This document shows, one piece after another, positions 1 to 8,736 of a stretch of 64,000 nucleotides of DNA. Under the pieces are notes generated by a model. The model had not been told where the DNA came from. It saw only the letters and a list, made by a program, of their open reading frames with translations, and did not search any database. The stretch covers positions 62,001 through 126,000 of the forward strand of contig NZ_JACDUT010000008.1 of NCBI RefSeq assembly GCF_013761245.1, read 5' to 3'. The stretch's first letter is position 1. Every line of letters begins with the position of its first letter. The stretch comes from Thermaerobacillus caldiproteolyticus (GTDB taxonomy: Bacteria > Bacillota > Bacilli > Bacillales > Anoxybacillaceae). Made by a program: the position numbers and the translations under genes.

Positions 1-241
1 CATTTAGTGACATATTTAAACCTTTTGCTAATCCTCTTAATTCTTTTAACAAATTAGGTGAGAACTTCTCTAATAATTTCTTCACTTTAAGAAATTGGGA
101 TTTTCCGTTACTAACACGATCTTGATCATTTACATGTGTAAATATTTTAGATTTTAATTGACGTCCTTGCTCAAGACCTATTTGATCATAACTGCCTTTC
201 AAATCAATTACTTTTATGATTAACTCCTCTCCTCTATCCAC
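1..241 (-). CDS. C45-type peptidase / acyltransferase family protein, N-terminal part (runs off the window)
   Basis: Reading the minus strand from a GTG at 241-239 gives an uninterrupted frame to the window edge, about 80 codons. The GTG sits behind a purine-rich GGGAGGGG ribosome binding site. The protein opens with IIKVIDLKGSYDQIGLEQG, the type of start seen in the acyl-CoA:6-aminopenicillanate acyltransferase / peptidase C45 family (Ntn hydrolases that mature by self-cleavage). The autocatalytic Cys lies beyond the edge, so the family call rests on the N-terminal pattern only. The start is two bases from the stop of the upstream MerR gene, so both are probably co-transcribed and this gene may be the regulator's target. 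Confidence 0.55.
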   Translation of the reverse strand, partial: MDRGEELIIKVIDLKGSYDQIGLEQGRQLKSKIFTHVNDQDRVSNGKSQFLKVKKLLEKFSPNLLKELRGLAKGLNMSLN

Positions 242-243
242 TT

Positions 244-1029
244 TTATCCCCTCCCTTTCATCCTTGGGATGTGAGCAACGGGCATTAATAAATCCAAATC
301 CTTAAAATCCTCTCTTCTATACCATTCAATAATCGGGCCTGCGGGAATCAACTCATGTTCAATTACATAATTCATTAATTGCGCATATCCTTTTTTTATT
401 TCTGTTATAGGAGAAGTGTACGATAACGCTATACATAGACATGGAGACATTATTTCAATAGAGTCTATTTCAGATACCCCCTCTATTTCTACATCGTCAG
501 ATACACCAAATCCAATTTGGGCTTTAATTGATTCCCTGCCAGATAAATATCTTAAGTAACCATTATTAATGGGAATGTTCAAGCGCTCCAATTCTCTTTT
601 TCTTTGTCTAAAATGATTCCCAAATTTACCGGGATTCGCTTCGGCAGCAAACCATACAATTTTCTCAGCGTTTTTTTCTAACAGGTAACCCTGGCCACTT
701 TCTTGGTAACTTTCTAAAAAACGTAAACTTACACTTAAAAGATGATGTTTTTGCCTTAAAGTTTTCATCCAATTTTTTATCATTTGTTGACGGACTGCTT
801 CGTTTTCTTTTAAATATATCTGAATCTCCTTTATTGGTACACCGGCTAAACGTAAACTTGAAATCAATCTTACGGTTGCTATCTGATCTTCCGAATAAAG
901 CCGGTAACCATTTTTGCTTCTTATTGGATGCAGTAAATTCTCTGACTCATAATACCTCAAAGCGCTTTTGGAAATGCCGGTCCTTTTAGAAAAAGTTTGT
1001 ATCGTCATTAACTCACTCATCTCATTCAC
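244..1029 (-). CDS. MerR-family transcriptional regulator with C-terminal effector-binding domain
   Basis: This 261-residue protein begins with a MerR winged helix-turn-helix: TIQTFSKRTGISKSALRYYE near residues 9-28, then the wing motif GYRLYSEDQ around 41-49. A helical linker follows. The last ~140 residues look like a GyrI/BltR-like effector-binding domain (inferred from general character). The GTG start at 1029 has AAGGGAT four bases upstream; an ATG three codons later is an alternative. The promoter upstream carries a perfect MerR-type palindrome in a 19-bp spacer, so autoregulation is likely. The downstream C45-like gene follows within two bases. The inducer cannot be told from the sequence. 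Confidence 0.85.
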   Translation of the reverse strand: MNEMSELMTIQTFSKRTGISKSALRYYESENLLHPIRSKNGYRLYSEDQIATVRLISSLRLAGVPIKEIQIYLKENEAVRQQMIKNWMKTLRQKHHLLSVSLRFLESYQESGQGYLLEKNAEKIVWFAAEANPGKFGNHFRQRKRELERLNIPINNGYLRYLSGRESIKAQIGFGVSDDVEIEGVSEIDSIEIMSPCLCIALSYTSPITEIKKGYAQLMNYVIEHELIPAGPIIEWYRREDFKDLDLLMPVAHIPRMKGRG

Positions 1030-1043
1030 ATCCCTTATAATCG

Positions 1044-1074
1044 AAGTTACACCTTAAAGTAACTTTAAGGTCAA
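1044..1074 (-). promoter_or_regulatory. MerR-type promoter/operator
   Basis: The perfect palindrome ACCTTAAAGT-A-ACTTTAAGGT occupies 1051-1071. Read on the minus strand it lies between TTGACC (-35, 1069-1074) and TAACTT (-10, 1044-1049), with a 19-bp spacer. A spacer lengthened to 19-20 bp with the dyad centred in it is the hallmark of promoters activated by MerR-family DNA untwisting. It directs transcription of the MerR gene and the C45-like gene behind it. Confidence 0.8.
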
Positions 1075-1613
1075 GAATGAATTTCAAAATAAAACTAATC
1101 TGGCTGTTAATCGAATAACGAAAAACAATATCGTTATTGAAGTATGGCATTTGTTAGTTTAACAAGAGAATCATTAGTATTCATAAACTTATTTCGTAAG
1201 GACACTAAAATGAAAGATGTTTTTTAAATTCTTGTTGGATTTAAGGATTATTTAATCATTTTTTATATTTCTCTCAAAAAAATTAGATACCATCAAGAAT
1301 TTTGTTCATGTAAGATTAGATAAGCTATCTCTGAAATGGATTTAGAATAGAGTGAGGGGCTGTTTGGAAAAGGGGGAATCTCTTTATTTTGTTGATTTAC
1401 AATATATACCGTTTTTCAAACATTCGCTGGAAGGCTTCATGAAATACTCCCTTTTTTCGATACGCTTGCCTGTATAATATTTCTAAACTCCAGCTATTTC
1501 ATTATACTTTTAATCGAACAAAAACAAGACTGATCCTAAGCAAAGTGTCAGCCTCCACAACCATCATATATAGGACATAGCACTGGATAATAACACTGTT
1601 TTGCTCAACCGTT
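1075..1613. other. Gene-free AT-rich interval
   Basis: About 540 bases between the MerR promoter and the 3' end of the GNAT pseudogene. I read both strands and found no open frame with a ribosome binding site, no convincing hairpin terminator and no recognisable gene relic. Confidence 0.5.
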
Positions 1614-2141
1614 TCATTTCCATTCCGTTCTTAACAGAGAAAAAATGAAAGCATCATGAGAGCGATTTTTTTGATAAATATAACCTCGCAATAGTCCTTC
1701 TTCTTTAATTTAATAAAGAAGATGAAGCAATGTTTTCAGGATATGTTACAGCTCCGATTCGATATAAGCCTAATTCTTCAAAAGAATAGCGCAATACTTC
1801 TTTAACAGCTTCAGAAGTAAAACCTTGTCTCCAATAATCAGGATGTATTTCATAGCCAATTTCCGCCCGTTTATTGGGAAGGCTCAAATTATTTAATCCT
1901 ATTGTTCCAATAAACTCCTGATTTTCTTTTAGAATGATCCCCCAACGAGTGCCACGGTTACTTAAGAAATTGTTTTAAAAGAATCAATCATTTTCGCTGC
2001 TTCTTCTATACTCTTAAGGTTTTCCATCCCATAGTATCTTGTTACTTCATCCAATGACATAATCTCGTAATATTTTTGACTATATTGTTGACCGATTTCT
2101 ACTAGATGTAGCCGTTCTGTTTCAAGTGTTGGAAATAACAT
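1614..2141 (-). pseudogene. GNAT-family N-acetyltransferase, inactivated by two frameshifts
   Basis: A GNAT acetyltransferase can be read in three pieces on the minus strand. Piece 1 starts at the ATG 2141-2139 (MLFPTLETERLHLVEIG) behind GGGGGG and runs into a TAA after FKTIS near 1968. Piece 2, in another frame, carries FLSNRGTRWG, then EIGYEIHPDYWRQGFTSEAV (the acetyl-CoA-binding region) and YPENIASSSLLN before a TAA at 1705. Piece 3, in a third frame, continues EEGLLRGYIYQKNRSHDAF to a TGA at 1614. The pieces join in the expected family order, so this is one ancestral RimJ/RimL-type gene carrying a shift near 1970 and a small deletion near 1705. Two independent lesions make a sequencing error unlikely. 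Confidence 0.8.
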
Positions 2142-2336
2142 AATTTCCCCCCATAAAATTTATTAAGTAAACCTTCTCTCTTTATAAAAAAGTTCTTTTT
2201 AATCAGTATAGCAAGACCGTTCCTCTTATTGTGCTAAACCGCCCATCTTGTTATAAAGTCATCCAGATTTTTCTTATATCAAGTTAAAGATCAAAGAAGA
2301 AACTTTCATTAAGTAATTTAATATGCCAATAAACAG

Positions 2337-2362
2337 AGCTGCTGAATTCTCTTTCAGCAGCT
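2337..2362. other. Perfect 10-bp inverted repeat
   Basis: AGCTGCTGAA (2337-2346) and TTCAGCAGCT (2353-2362) form a hairpin with a six-base loop. Only a short T run follows on either strand, so it is a weak terminator at best. It lies in the otherwise empty interval 2142-2636, where I see no gene. Confidence 0.4.
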
Positions 2363-2636
2363 TTCCCCATTGTGTTATATAAACTGCCGATGCACCTTTT
2401 TTCCATCATATGTGAACATCACTGGTCTGTTCTCTGCCACCGTTTCCATATATAAAGAACAAAATCATCTTATTTTCTCCTTTAGCAAAGTAATCCAAAA
2501 ATTATCATTTGTTAATCATTATAAATAATCACAACTGCCTCTTTGCTGAACGGAAACTCCTTCAAATTTCTTTGGTACTACCACAAAACCGAACCATTAA
2601 GCTTGTCTATTAAGTACCAACTAATCTACTCTTTGA

Positions 2637-2906
2637 TCAATGGAAATTTACAGTCATAAGAGTAACCAGGTGACTTTCAGCAAAATGAAAAACAAGAGGT
2701 TCCCAACGAAACAAACCGAATTGAATTGTACTGCGCTCATTTAAATCAATCCTTGCAATATAATTAAATTGATAATCCTGCTCAACCGGAAATATCGATT
2801 CCTTAGTTGTAAAGAAAATTATTTGTTTAAACAATTCATTGCCTCGTTTAAAACAATAATGGATGCCTCGAAAGTTTTTTAGTAATGAAAAGTCAAGCAT
2901 CCTCAT
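2637..2906 (-). CDS. Hypothetical protein, 89 aa
   Basis: An open frame of 89 codons starts 14 bases inside the 3' end of the nitrilase gene. No real gene opposes it, so it is not a shadow. The product is aromatic-rich (for example QDYQFNYIARIDLNERST) with no motif I recognise, no signal peptide and no membrane segment. The only purine-rich stretch (GAGG) lies directly against the ATG, which is a poor ribosome binding site; translation by coupling to the nitrilase is possible. It could also be chance coding. Confidence 0.3.
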   Translation of the reverse strand: MRMLDFSLLKNFRGIHYCFKRGNELFKQIIFFTTKESIFPVEQDYQFNYIARIDLNERSTIQFGLFRWEPLVFHFAESHLVTLMTVNFH

Positions 2907-3879
2907 TTCGTATTAAAGTCGTTGATTTTACCCATTTCACGCTATCCTTCTTCTCCTCATTCACGAACAGTTGGAACACATCAGGTCTTGAGTAATGGCC
3001 GACCACATCAAAGTCAAATTGACTATAGGCGATATCACGCAAGTCAAGATCGGCTATAAGGATGTCCTCCTTACCATAGACAGGTCCCTTAATATACTCT
3101 CCCAGCGGACCCACAATGGCACTTCCTCCAGGGCACATCTCGTCCGGTGCAGACGCTAATTCTTCATAGCATGCTAAATCAGTGGGATACATATCCTTTG
3201 TAACATACTGATTGCAGGATAACACGAAGCATCTTCCTTCCGCTGCAATATGGCGAATCGTAGACTGCCAGAGTTCTCTAGAATCTGCCGTCGGAGCGAT
3301 ATAAATTTGAACCCCTTTGGCATACATCGCTACTCTAGCTAATGGCATGTAGTTTTCCCAACAAATCAACGCCCCGATTCTTCCATATGGCGTATCGAAA
3401 ACAGGCAGCGTGCTTCCGTCCCCCTCGCCCCAAATGAGCCGTTCAGAGGCTGTAGGTTTTAGCTTCCTATGTTTCCCAAGCAAAGTGCCATCTGGTCCAA
3501 AAAATAAAACAGTACAGTAAAGGGTGCCTCTGCTAAACTCATTGTCTCTTTCAATTACACCGATCACGAGATAGACTCCGGCCTTACGGGCTGCTTCTCC
3601 TAACATTTCTGTTGTTTCACTTGGTAAGGTTACAGAATTTTCCCAGTAGCGAAGCCAGTCTTTTCGTCCTTCTGGTGAACGACTGCCGACCGTCGTTCCA
3701 AAAGTAAGCCCTCTCGGATAAGCTGGGATAAAAGCTTCTGGAAATACGACGATATTCGCCCCTTTTTCTGCCGCGTGTAGAGTTAATGAAATCGCCTTTT
3801 CCGTACTTGCTTTTCGATCCATAATCACTGAAGCAGCTTGTACAACCGCTACACGCACATTCGATTGTTTGTTCGTCAT
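2893..3879 (-). CDS. Nitrilase (carbon-nitrogen hydrolase)
   Basis: A 328-residue nitrilase-superfamily enzyme that hydrolyses an organic nitrile to the carboxylic acid and ammonia. The Glu-Lys-Cys triad is visible: Glu48 in FPEAFIPAYP, Lys139 in HRKLKPT, Cys173 in ALICWENYMP. The GSRSPEGRKDW insertion and the GEGDGSTLPVFDTPYGRIG region are typical of true nitrilases rather than amidases. The length fits the branch. A good AGAGGAGAG precedes the ATG at 3879. It appears to be monocistronic except for the small overlapping ORF downstream. The preferred substrate (aryl, arylacetyl or aliphatic nitrile) cannot be decided from these motifs. Confidence 0.92.
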   Translation of the reverse strand: MTNKQSNVRVAVVQAASVIMDRKASTEKAISLTLHAAEKGANIVVFPEAFIPAYPRGLTFGTTVGSRSPEGRKDWLRYWENSVTLPSETTEMLGEAARKAGVYLVIGVIERDNEFSRGTLYCTVLFFGPDGTLLGKHRKLKPTASERLIWGEGDGSTLPVFDTPYGRIGALICWENYMPLARVAMYAKGVQIYIAPTADSRELWQSTIRHIAAEGRCFVLSCNQYVTKDMYPTDLACYEELASAPDEMCPGGSAIVGPLGEYIKGPVYGKEDILIADLDLRDIAYSQFDFDVVGHYSRPDVFQLFVNEEKKDSVKWVKSTTLIRNEDA

Positions 3880-4050
3880 TTGAAACTCTCCTCTTTAAGT
3901 GTGTTTTTTTCTAATATTTCTTCATCGAGGAAAGTAATCCTGCAACCGCTTTGCAAACATTGTCTTTCTCAAAATCAATAAGTTAATTATTTAAGTTAAA
4001 CTTTCTTGCTCAAAATTCCTTCTCGTATTCCACTAAAGCCTTTACTTCAA

Positions 4051-4085
4051 CAAAAAAGCATTACTTCCTGCTTATGAAGTAATGC
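4051..4085 (-). terminator. Rho-independent terminator of the cyd operon
   Basis: GCATTACTTC (4058-4067) pairs perfectly with GAAGTAATGC (4076-4085), and on the minus strand the stem is followed by six T (4057-4052). It lies about 170 bases beyond the stop of the last cyd gene. Confidence 0.85.
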
Positions 4086-4255
4086 TCCCATTAGCCAACC
4101 ATGCCTCACTTCGTGGCACCATAGATTATGAAAGAAAATTTGTTCTTCTATAGAAGTTTGGACAAGAATTAAGGAGTATTAAGCGCATCTTTCTAACTTT
4201 CTCTCGTTAGAGGCTAAATAGTTACCAAAATTGATGAATCACAGCCACCCATTAC

Positions 4256-6007
4256 CTACGACTCACTTCTGTAAAGCGGACGATCCAGTGCATATAATCG
4301 TCGATATCTTTCCTCGCTTTTAAGCAGTTGTTGATGACTGCCATCCATGGTGATTTTTCCTTTTTCAAGGAAAAGGATACGATCCATTTTCTCCACCCCC
4401 ATCAAATGGTGCGTTACCCAAATGATAGTTTTCCCCTTCAGTGTATCGAAAATGGTAGCCAATAGGTTTGCTTCTGTGATTGGATCGAGCCCAACTGTCG
4501 GTTCATCCATGATGACTATTGGAGTTTTTTGCAATAATATCCGTGCCAGTGCGATTCTTTGCCGTTCACCACCGGAAAAGCGCTGTCCTGTTTCATGCAT
4601 GTTCGTCTCATATCCTTTAGGCAATTGCATAATCATCTGATGCAATTGGACCATCTTGGCTACTTCGTATACTTCTTCATCCGTCGCTTCCGGGTTGCCA
4701 AGGCGGATATTGTTCATGACGGATGTATTAAATAAATAAGGCTTTTGGTTGAGAACAGCCATTAATTTTGGAATAGTCGAAGCCAGTTCATGTGCATTGA
4801 TCCCATTTATACGGACTTCTCCACGAGTCGGTACAAGTGCACCCTGAATTAATTTTAACAGCGTCGATTTTCCGGATCCGCTGCGCCCGATAATGGCAAT
4901 TTTCTCACCCTGTCCTATTTTTAAGCTAAAATCGTCCAGCAGTGGTGTTTCAGAAGTATATCCAAATGATAAATGGTTGATTTCAATCGTTACTTGAGCT
5001 TGAGATAAATCTAGCGAATCTTTCCATCCATCTGTTTCTATCCATGGGAGAGAGGACTCTGCTTGAATAGCTTCAAGACGCTTTAATGAATCTTGGTAGG
5101 TTGATGTTTCACTAACTGCCCCTGCAATCGGTAAAAAGGATTCCACTAAGGACAGTGCTACAAGACCACAAGCAGCGATCATCGTTGGCGGGAATTCTCC
5201 TCTTAGCGTTTGCTCATTGGCCCAATAGATGGCTAAGATCACAATAGCACCAAGCACAACCTGATTTGTAACGTCCCGCCAGTTCACAAAGGCATATTTC
5301 TTCGTTTCAAGTTCAAGCAACTTTTGTTCTTGTGTTTCATATCGCTGAATAAAAGTCGCGTATTTCCCGCTAAATATCCAGTCGCTTATGCCAAAAATCG
5401 TATCGGTAAACTGTTGATAAAGTTGGTGTCTTCCCCTTTTCAATTGTTCATTTTTTGTTTTCATATAAATGTATGAAATAATTGGACCGACAAAAATCAA
5501 CATCCCCATGAATACAGCCAGGAGAATTGCGAATGGAATCGAGAAAAGTCCTGTACAAATAATAATCACTGTGTAAATAACTAAAGAAACAAGCGAAGGA
5601 AACAGTGTTTTTAAGTAAAAATCCTGCAAATGTTCAATATCATCGGCGAGTACGCCAAGAACGTCACCTGTGCGTAATCGAGAACGAAGAAACAAAGCTT
5701 GTGGCTCAATGATTTTATATAAACGGACGCGCATTTCCGAAAGTATTTTCAAAATGAATTGGTGTCCTGTCAGTCTCCCCACATAGCTAAGCACAGTTCG
5801 ACCAATTCCGAATGCACGAACACCAACAATCGGCACATAAACCATTAAAATTGATTCAGGCTGTGTCGCCGCTTTAGAAATTAAATAACCCGAAGTAAAC
5901 ATCAAGGCTCCGCCAAAGAGAATGGTTAGCGAACCAAGAAGAATAGCCAGCACAAACAAACCGCGATATTGACGCAAATATGGGAAGATCCAATTATCCT
6001 TGTCCAT
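4256..6007 (-). CDS. cydC: Thiol reductant ABC exporter subunit CydC (B. subtilis naming: CydD)
   Basis: A 583-residue half-transporter with an N-terminal six-helix ABC exporter domain (about 1-320) and a C-terminal ATPase. Walker A is GRSGSGKST, the signature FSGGERQRIALAR and Walker B IVIMDEPT. With the neighbouring subunit it forms the heterodimer that exports glutathione/cysteine-type reductants and is needed for assembly of cytochrome bd. Its ATG overlaps the stop of the previous gene by one base (TAATG), indicating translational coupling. It is the last gene of cydA-B-D-C, followed by a strong terminator. The C/D names are swapped between E. coli and B. subtilis; I use the E. coli-style family name. 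Confidence 0.93.
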   Translation of the reverse strand: MDKDNWIFPYLRQYRGLFVLAILLGSLTILFGGALMFTSGYLISKAATQPESILMVYVPIVGVRAFGIGRTVLSYVGRLTGHQFILKILSEMRVRLYKIIEPQALFLRSRLRTGDVLGVLADDIEHLQDFYLKTLFPSLVSLVIYTVIIICTGLFSIPFAILLAVFMGMLIFVGPIISYIYMKTKNEQLKRGRHQLYQQFTDTIFGISDWIFSGKYATFIQRYETQEQKLLELETKKYAFVNWRDVTNQVVLGAIVILAIYWANEQTLRGEFPPTMIAACGLVALSLVESFLPIAGAVSETSTYQDSLKRLEAIQAESSLPWIETDGWKDSLDLSQAQVTIEINHLSFGYTSETPLLDDFSLKIGQGEKIAIIGRSGSGKSTLLKLIQGALVPTRGEVRINGINAHELASTIPKLMAVLNQKPYLFNTSVMNNIRLGNPEATDEEVYEVAKMVQLHQMIMQLPKGYETNMHETGQRFSGGERQRIALARILLQKTPIVIMDEPTVGLDPITEANLLATIFDTLKGKTIIWVTHHLMGVEKMDRILFLEKGKITMDGSHQQLLKSEERYRRLYALDRPLYRSES

Positions 6008-7722
6008 TAGAGGCCCTCCATTTGTGTTTTAACAAGCTGATAATAAGTAGAATTCTGCCCGATTAACTGTTCGTGTGTTCCGATTTCCACTATTTTGCCT
6101 TGATCAAGAACAATGATCTGGTCCATATCAAGCATCCAATGCAAGCGATGTGTAGCAAAAAATACGAGCTTGCCGTTAAACAATTGTAACATCGTCTCTT
6201 TTAATTCGTATTCCGTTTCAATATCAAGATGGGCAGTTGGCTCATCCAGCATGATAACAGGACGATTGCTTAAAAATGCACGTGCGAGGGCGATCCGCTG
6301 TTCTTGTCCGCCACTTAGGCTCCGTCCACCTTCCCCTATGATTGTCTCAAACCCTTTCGGCAACGAATGAATCACTTCAGTGAGACCCGCTCTCTCTGCT
6401 GCCTCCTCTACTTCTTTCATTGTTGCCTCCGGATTATAAAAACGAATATTGTTTAAAACGGTATCGTGAAATATATAAGGGTGTTGGGGAATATACGTTA
6501 TTTGACTTTGCCAATTCAATTGAGATAAAGTTGTTAGCCTTTTGCCGTTTACCTGAAATTGACCTGATGAAGGTGTTAAAAATCCACTTAATACATCAAT
6601 CAAAGTAGATTTTCCTGCACCACTGGCTCCAATAATTCCAATTTTTTTGGAGCCTGAAACAGAAAATTGGATATCTCGCAAAGCTGGACGATCGCTGTCA
6701 GGAAAATGTACACTTACTCCTTCAACAGAAAATGTGCTTGTTGATTTCCAAAGGGGGATAGGATCCTGTTTTTGCTGCAATGATTCCTTATTAAGGATTT
6801 CCTGAATCTTTTTGCCCGCTTCCTTCCCATCAAGCGTCGCATGGTAATCGGCCCCCACCTCCCTGATTGGCAGGAAGTACTCCGGCGCCAGGATCAGAAT
6901 CGTCAACGCTTGATGCAACTCCATCTTCCCATTTATTAAATCCATTCCAAGGAAAACGGCGACGGTCGCTATGGAAAGCATTGTAAAAAAATCCAATGCA
7001 AACGAAGATAAAAAGGCAATACGCAAAGTTCCCATGGTAGCCCGTCGATATCTTTCGCTTACTAAAATAATTTTGTTGATGTGCTGCCGGCTTAATCCCA
7101 AATATTTGAGTGTCTCCAATCCTCTCAATGAATCAACAAAATGATTGGACAGCATTTGATAGGTTTTATATTGGCGATCAGCTTTCATTTTTGCCGCCAA
7201 TCCAAGCAAAATCATAAAGACAATAAGTATCGGAACGGCTAGGCCTAAGATGACAGCGGAACGGATATTTACAAAAAAGATAAACATGCAAATCATGAAA
7301 GGGATAATGGCCGAATTCATCAATTTCGGAAGAATAAGCTCCAAATATCGGCGGAATTTCATCATTCCTTCCATAACCAAGGTGACTGTCTGTCCGGAGC
7401 CTTCTTCTTTTACAAAACGAGGGCCGAGTTGAAACAGCTTTTGCAACAATGATTCCCGGAACTCTTTACTCGTTCTGACAGCAAAGTGGTAGGCTATATT
7501 TCTTTTCCAAACGGTAAGCAGTTGGCGAACAACTAACGCAAGAAAGAAAATGATCAACTTTTTAAAGACATTGGCAAACAAATCTCCCCCGAACAGGGAG
7601 GAGATTGCGTCTGCCAAAAAATAAGCCTGAATAATAATGATCGCACCTTGAATAGCTGTTAATATCGCCAGCCCAGCTAAAACCGGCTTAATTCCTTTGT
7701 AAGAGAACAACGCTTTATCCAT
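6007..7722 (-). CDS. cydD: Thiol reductant ABC exporter subunit CydD (B. subtilis naming: CydC)
   Basis: A 571-residue ABC exporter half-transporter. The membrane domain occupies about residues 1-310 and includes the family-typical EEGSGQTVTLVMEG and DSLRGLETLKYLG stretches. The ATPase domain has Walker A GASGAGKST, signature LSGGQEQRIALAR and Walker B VIMLDEPTAHLD. It pairs with the downstream subunit to move thiol reductants across the membrane for cytochrome bd maturation. Its ATG overlaps the TGA of cydB (TGATG), and its own stop overlaps the next start, so the three genes are translationally coupled. Confidence 0.93.
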   Translation of the reverse strand: MDKALFSYKGIKPVLAGLAILTAIQGAIIIIQAYFLADAISSLFGGDLFANVFKKLIIFFLALVVRQLLTVWKRNIAYHFAVRTSKEFRESLLQKLFQLGPRFVKEEGSGQTVTLVMEGMMKFRRYLELILPKLMNSAIIPFMICMFIFFVNIRSAVILGLAVPILIVFMILLGLAAKMKADRQYKTYQMLSNHFVDSLRGLETLKYLGLSRQHINKIILVSERYRRATMGTLRIAFLSSFALDFFTMLSIATVAVFLGMDLINGKMELHQALTILILAPEYFLPIREVGADYHATLDGKEAGKKIQEILNKESLQQKQDPIPLWKSTSTFSVEGVSVHFPDSDRPALRDIQFSVSGSKKIGIIGASGAGKSTLIDVLSGFLTPSSGQFQVNGKRLTTLSQLNWQSQITYIPQHPYIFHDTVLNNIRFYNPEATMKEVEEAAERAGLTEVIHSLPKGFETIIGEGGRSLSGGQEQRIALARAFLSNRPVIMLDEPTAHLDIETEYELKETMLQLFNGKLVFFATHRLHWMLDMDQIIVLDQGKIVEIGTHEQLIGQNSTYYQLVKTQMEGL

Positions 7723-8735
7723 CAGTATGTTAAATGCTCCTTGTCAGATACTCGTTTTCGGAATACATAATAGCTATAAATAGTATACCCTAATACAAAT
7801 GGTAAAATAGTTAAAGCTACAATTGTCATTACTTTTAGGGAATATGCTCCACTGGATGCGTTGTAGACCGTTAAATTAAAGGCTTTATTCAAGGAACTCA
7901 CCATCACTCTTGGGAACAGTCCAACGAAAATCGATAATACCGTTAACCCGATTCCAAGTCCTGTCATGGTAAATGCCCTTCCTTCACGTTTATTGGAAAT
8001 GAAAAAGTATGATAATCCATAAGCAAGCACAATTAATGCGACAATAATCAGTTCAGGAATGAAACGTACCTCAAAAATATCTGTCATAAACCAAGAGAAC
8101 CCTACAAAAACGATAAGTGATCCAATTACGGTCAACACCAATTTTTTAGCCAATGCAGCCGACCGTTGTCTGATCTCTCCTTCTGTTTTTAAAGACAGGA
8201 AAGTCAAACCGTGCAATAAACACAATAATGTAATCGTTAAACCGCCCCAAATGGAATACATATTCATAACATCCGAGAAGCTGGCTTCCATATTCATATC
8301 TTCATGGATCGGCATACCTTTAAGCATGCTTGTAAACAGAACACCTAGAAGGAACGGCGGCAGCAAGCTTCCGAAAAAGATCACCCAGTCCCACACATTC
8401 GTCCAGCGTGCGTCTTCAACCTTGCGGCGATATTCAAAAGCGACACCGCGTCCAATTAGGCTCAGCAAGACGGCCAGCATCAGCAAGTAATAGCCACTGA
8501 ACATCGTTGCATACCAGTGCGGAAAGGCTGCGAAAATGGCGCCCGCTCCAGTGATTAGCCATACTTCATTCGCGTCCCAGAAAGGACCGATTGTATTCAC
8601 CATAATAGTTCTCTCTTTTTGATCACGAGCAAGGAAACGAGTCGACATTCCTACGCCAAAATCAAAACCTTCAAGAAAGAAAAACCCAATAAAGAGTATA
8701 GCGATTAAAACAAACCAAAGTTCACTCAATTCCAT
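7722..8735 (-). CDS. cydB: Cytochrome bd ubiquinol oxidase subunit II
   Basis: A 337-residue polytopic membrane protein, the CydB subunit of the bd-type quinol oxidase. The opening MELSELWFVLIAILFIGFF and the FLEGFDFGVGM motif are diagnostic. Further conserved stretches are TIGPFWDANEVWLITGAGA and GRGVAFEYR. I place the start at the ATG 8735, one base after the cydA stop and behind AGGTG, rather than at the GTG three codons upstream. Together with CydA it oxidises quinol and reduces oxygen to water with high affinity, without proton pumping. Confidence 0.95.
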   Translation of the reverse strand: MELSELWFVLIAILFIGFFFLEGFDFGVGMSTRFLARDQKERTIMVNTIGPFWDANEVWLITGAGAIFAAFPHWYATMFSGYYLLMLAVLLSLIGRGVAFEYRRKVEDARWTNVWDWVIFFGSLLPPFLLGVLFTSMLKGMPIHEDMNMEASFSDVMNMYSIWGGLTITLLCLLHGLTFLSLKTEGEIRQRSAALAKKLVLTVIGSLIVFVGFSWFMTDIFEVRFIPELIIVALIVLAYGLSYFFISNKREGRAFTMTGLGIGLTVLSIFVGLFPRVMVSSLNKAFNLTVYNASSGAYSLKVMTIVALTILPFVLGYTIYSYYVFRKRVSDKEHLTY

Positions 8736-8736
8736 C

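Noticed and set aside
8059-8490. 143-codon plus-strand frame opposite cydB
   Set aside because: It is antisense to a clearly functional membrane-protein gene and its product is low-complexity Lys/Thr/Ser; no ribosome binding site.
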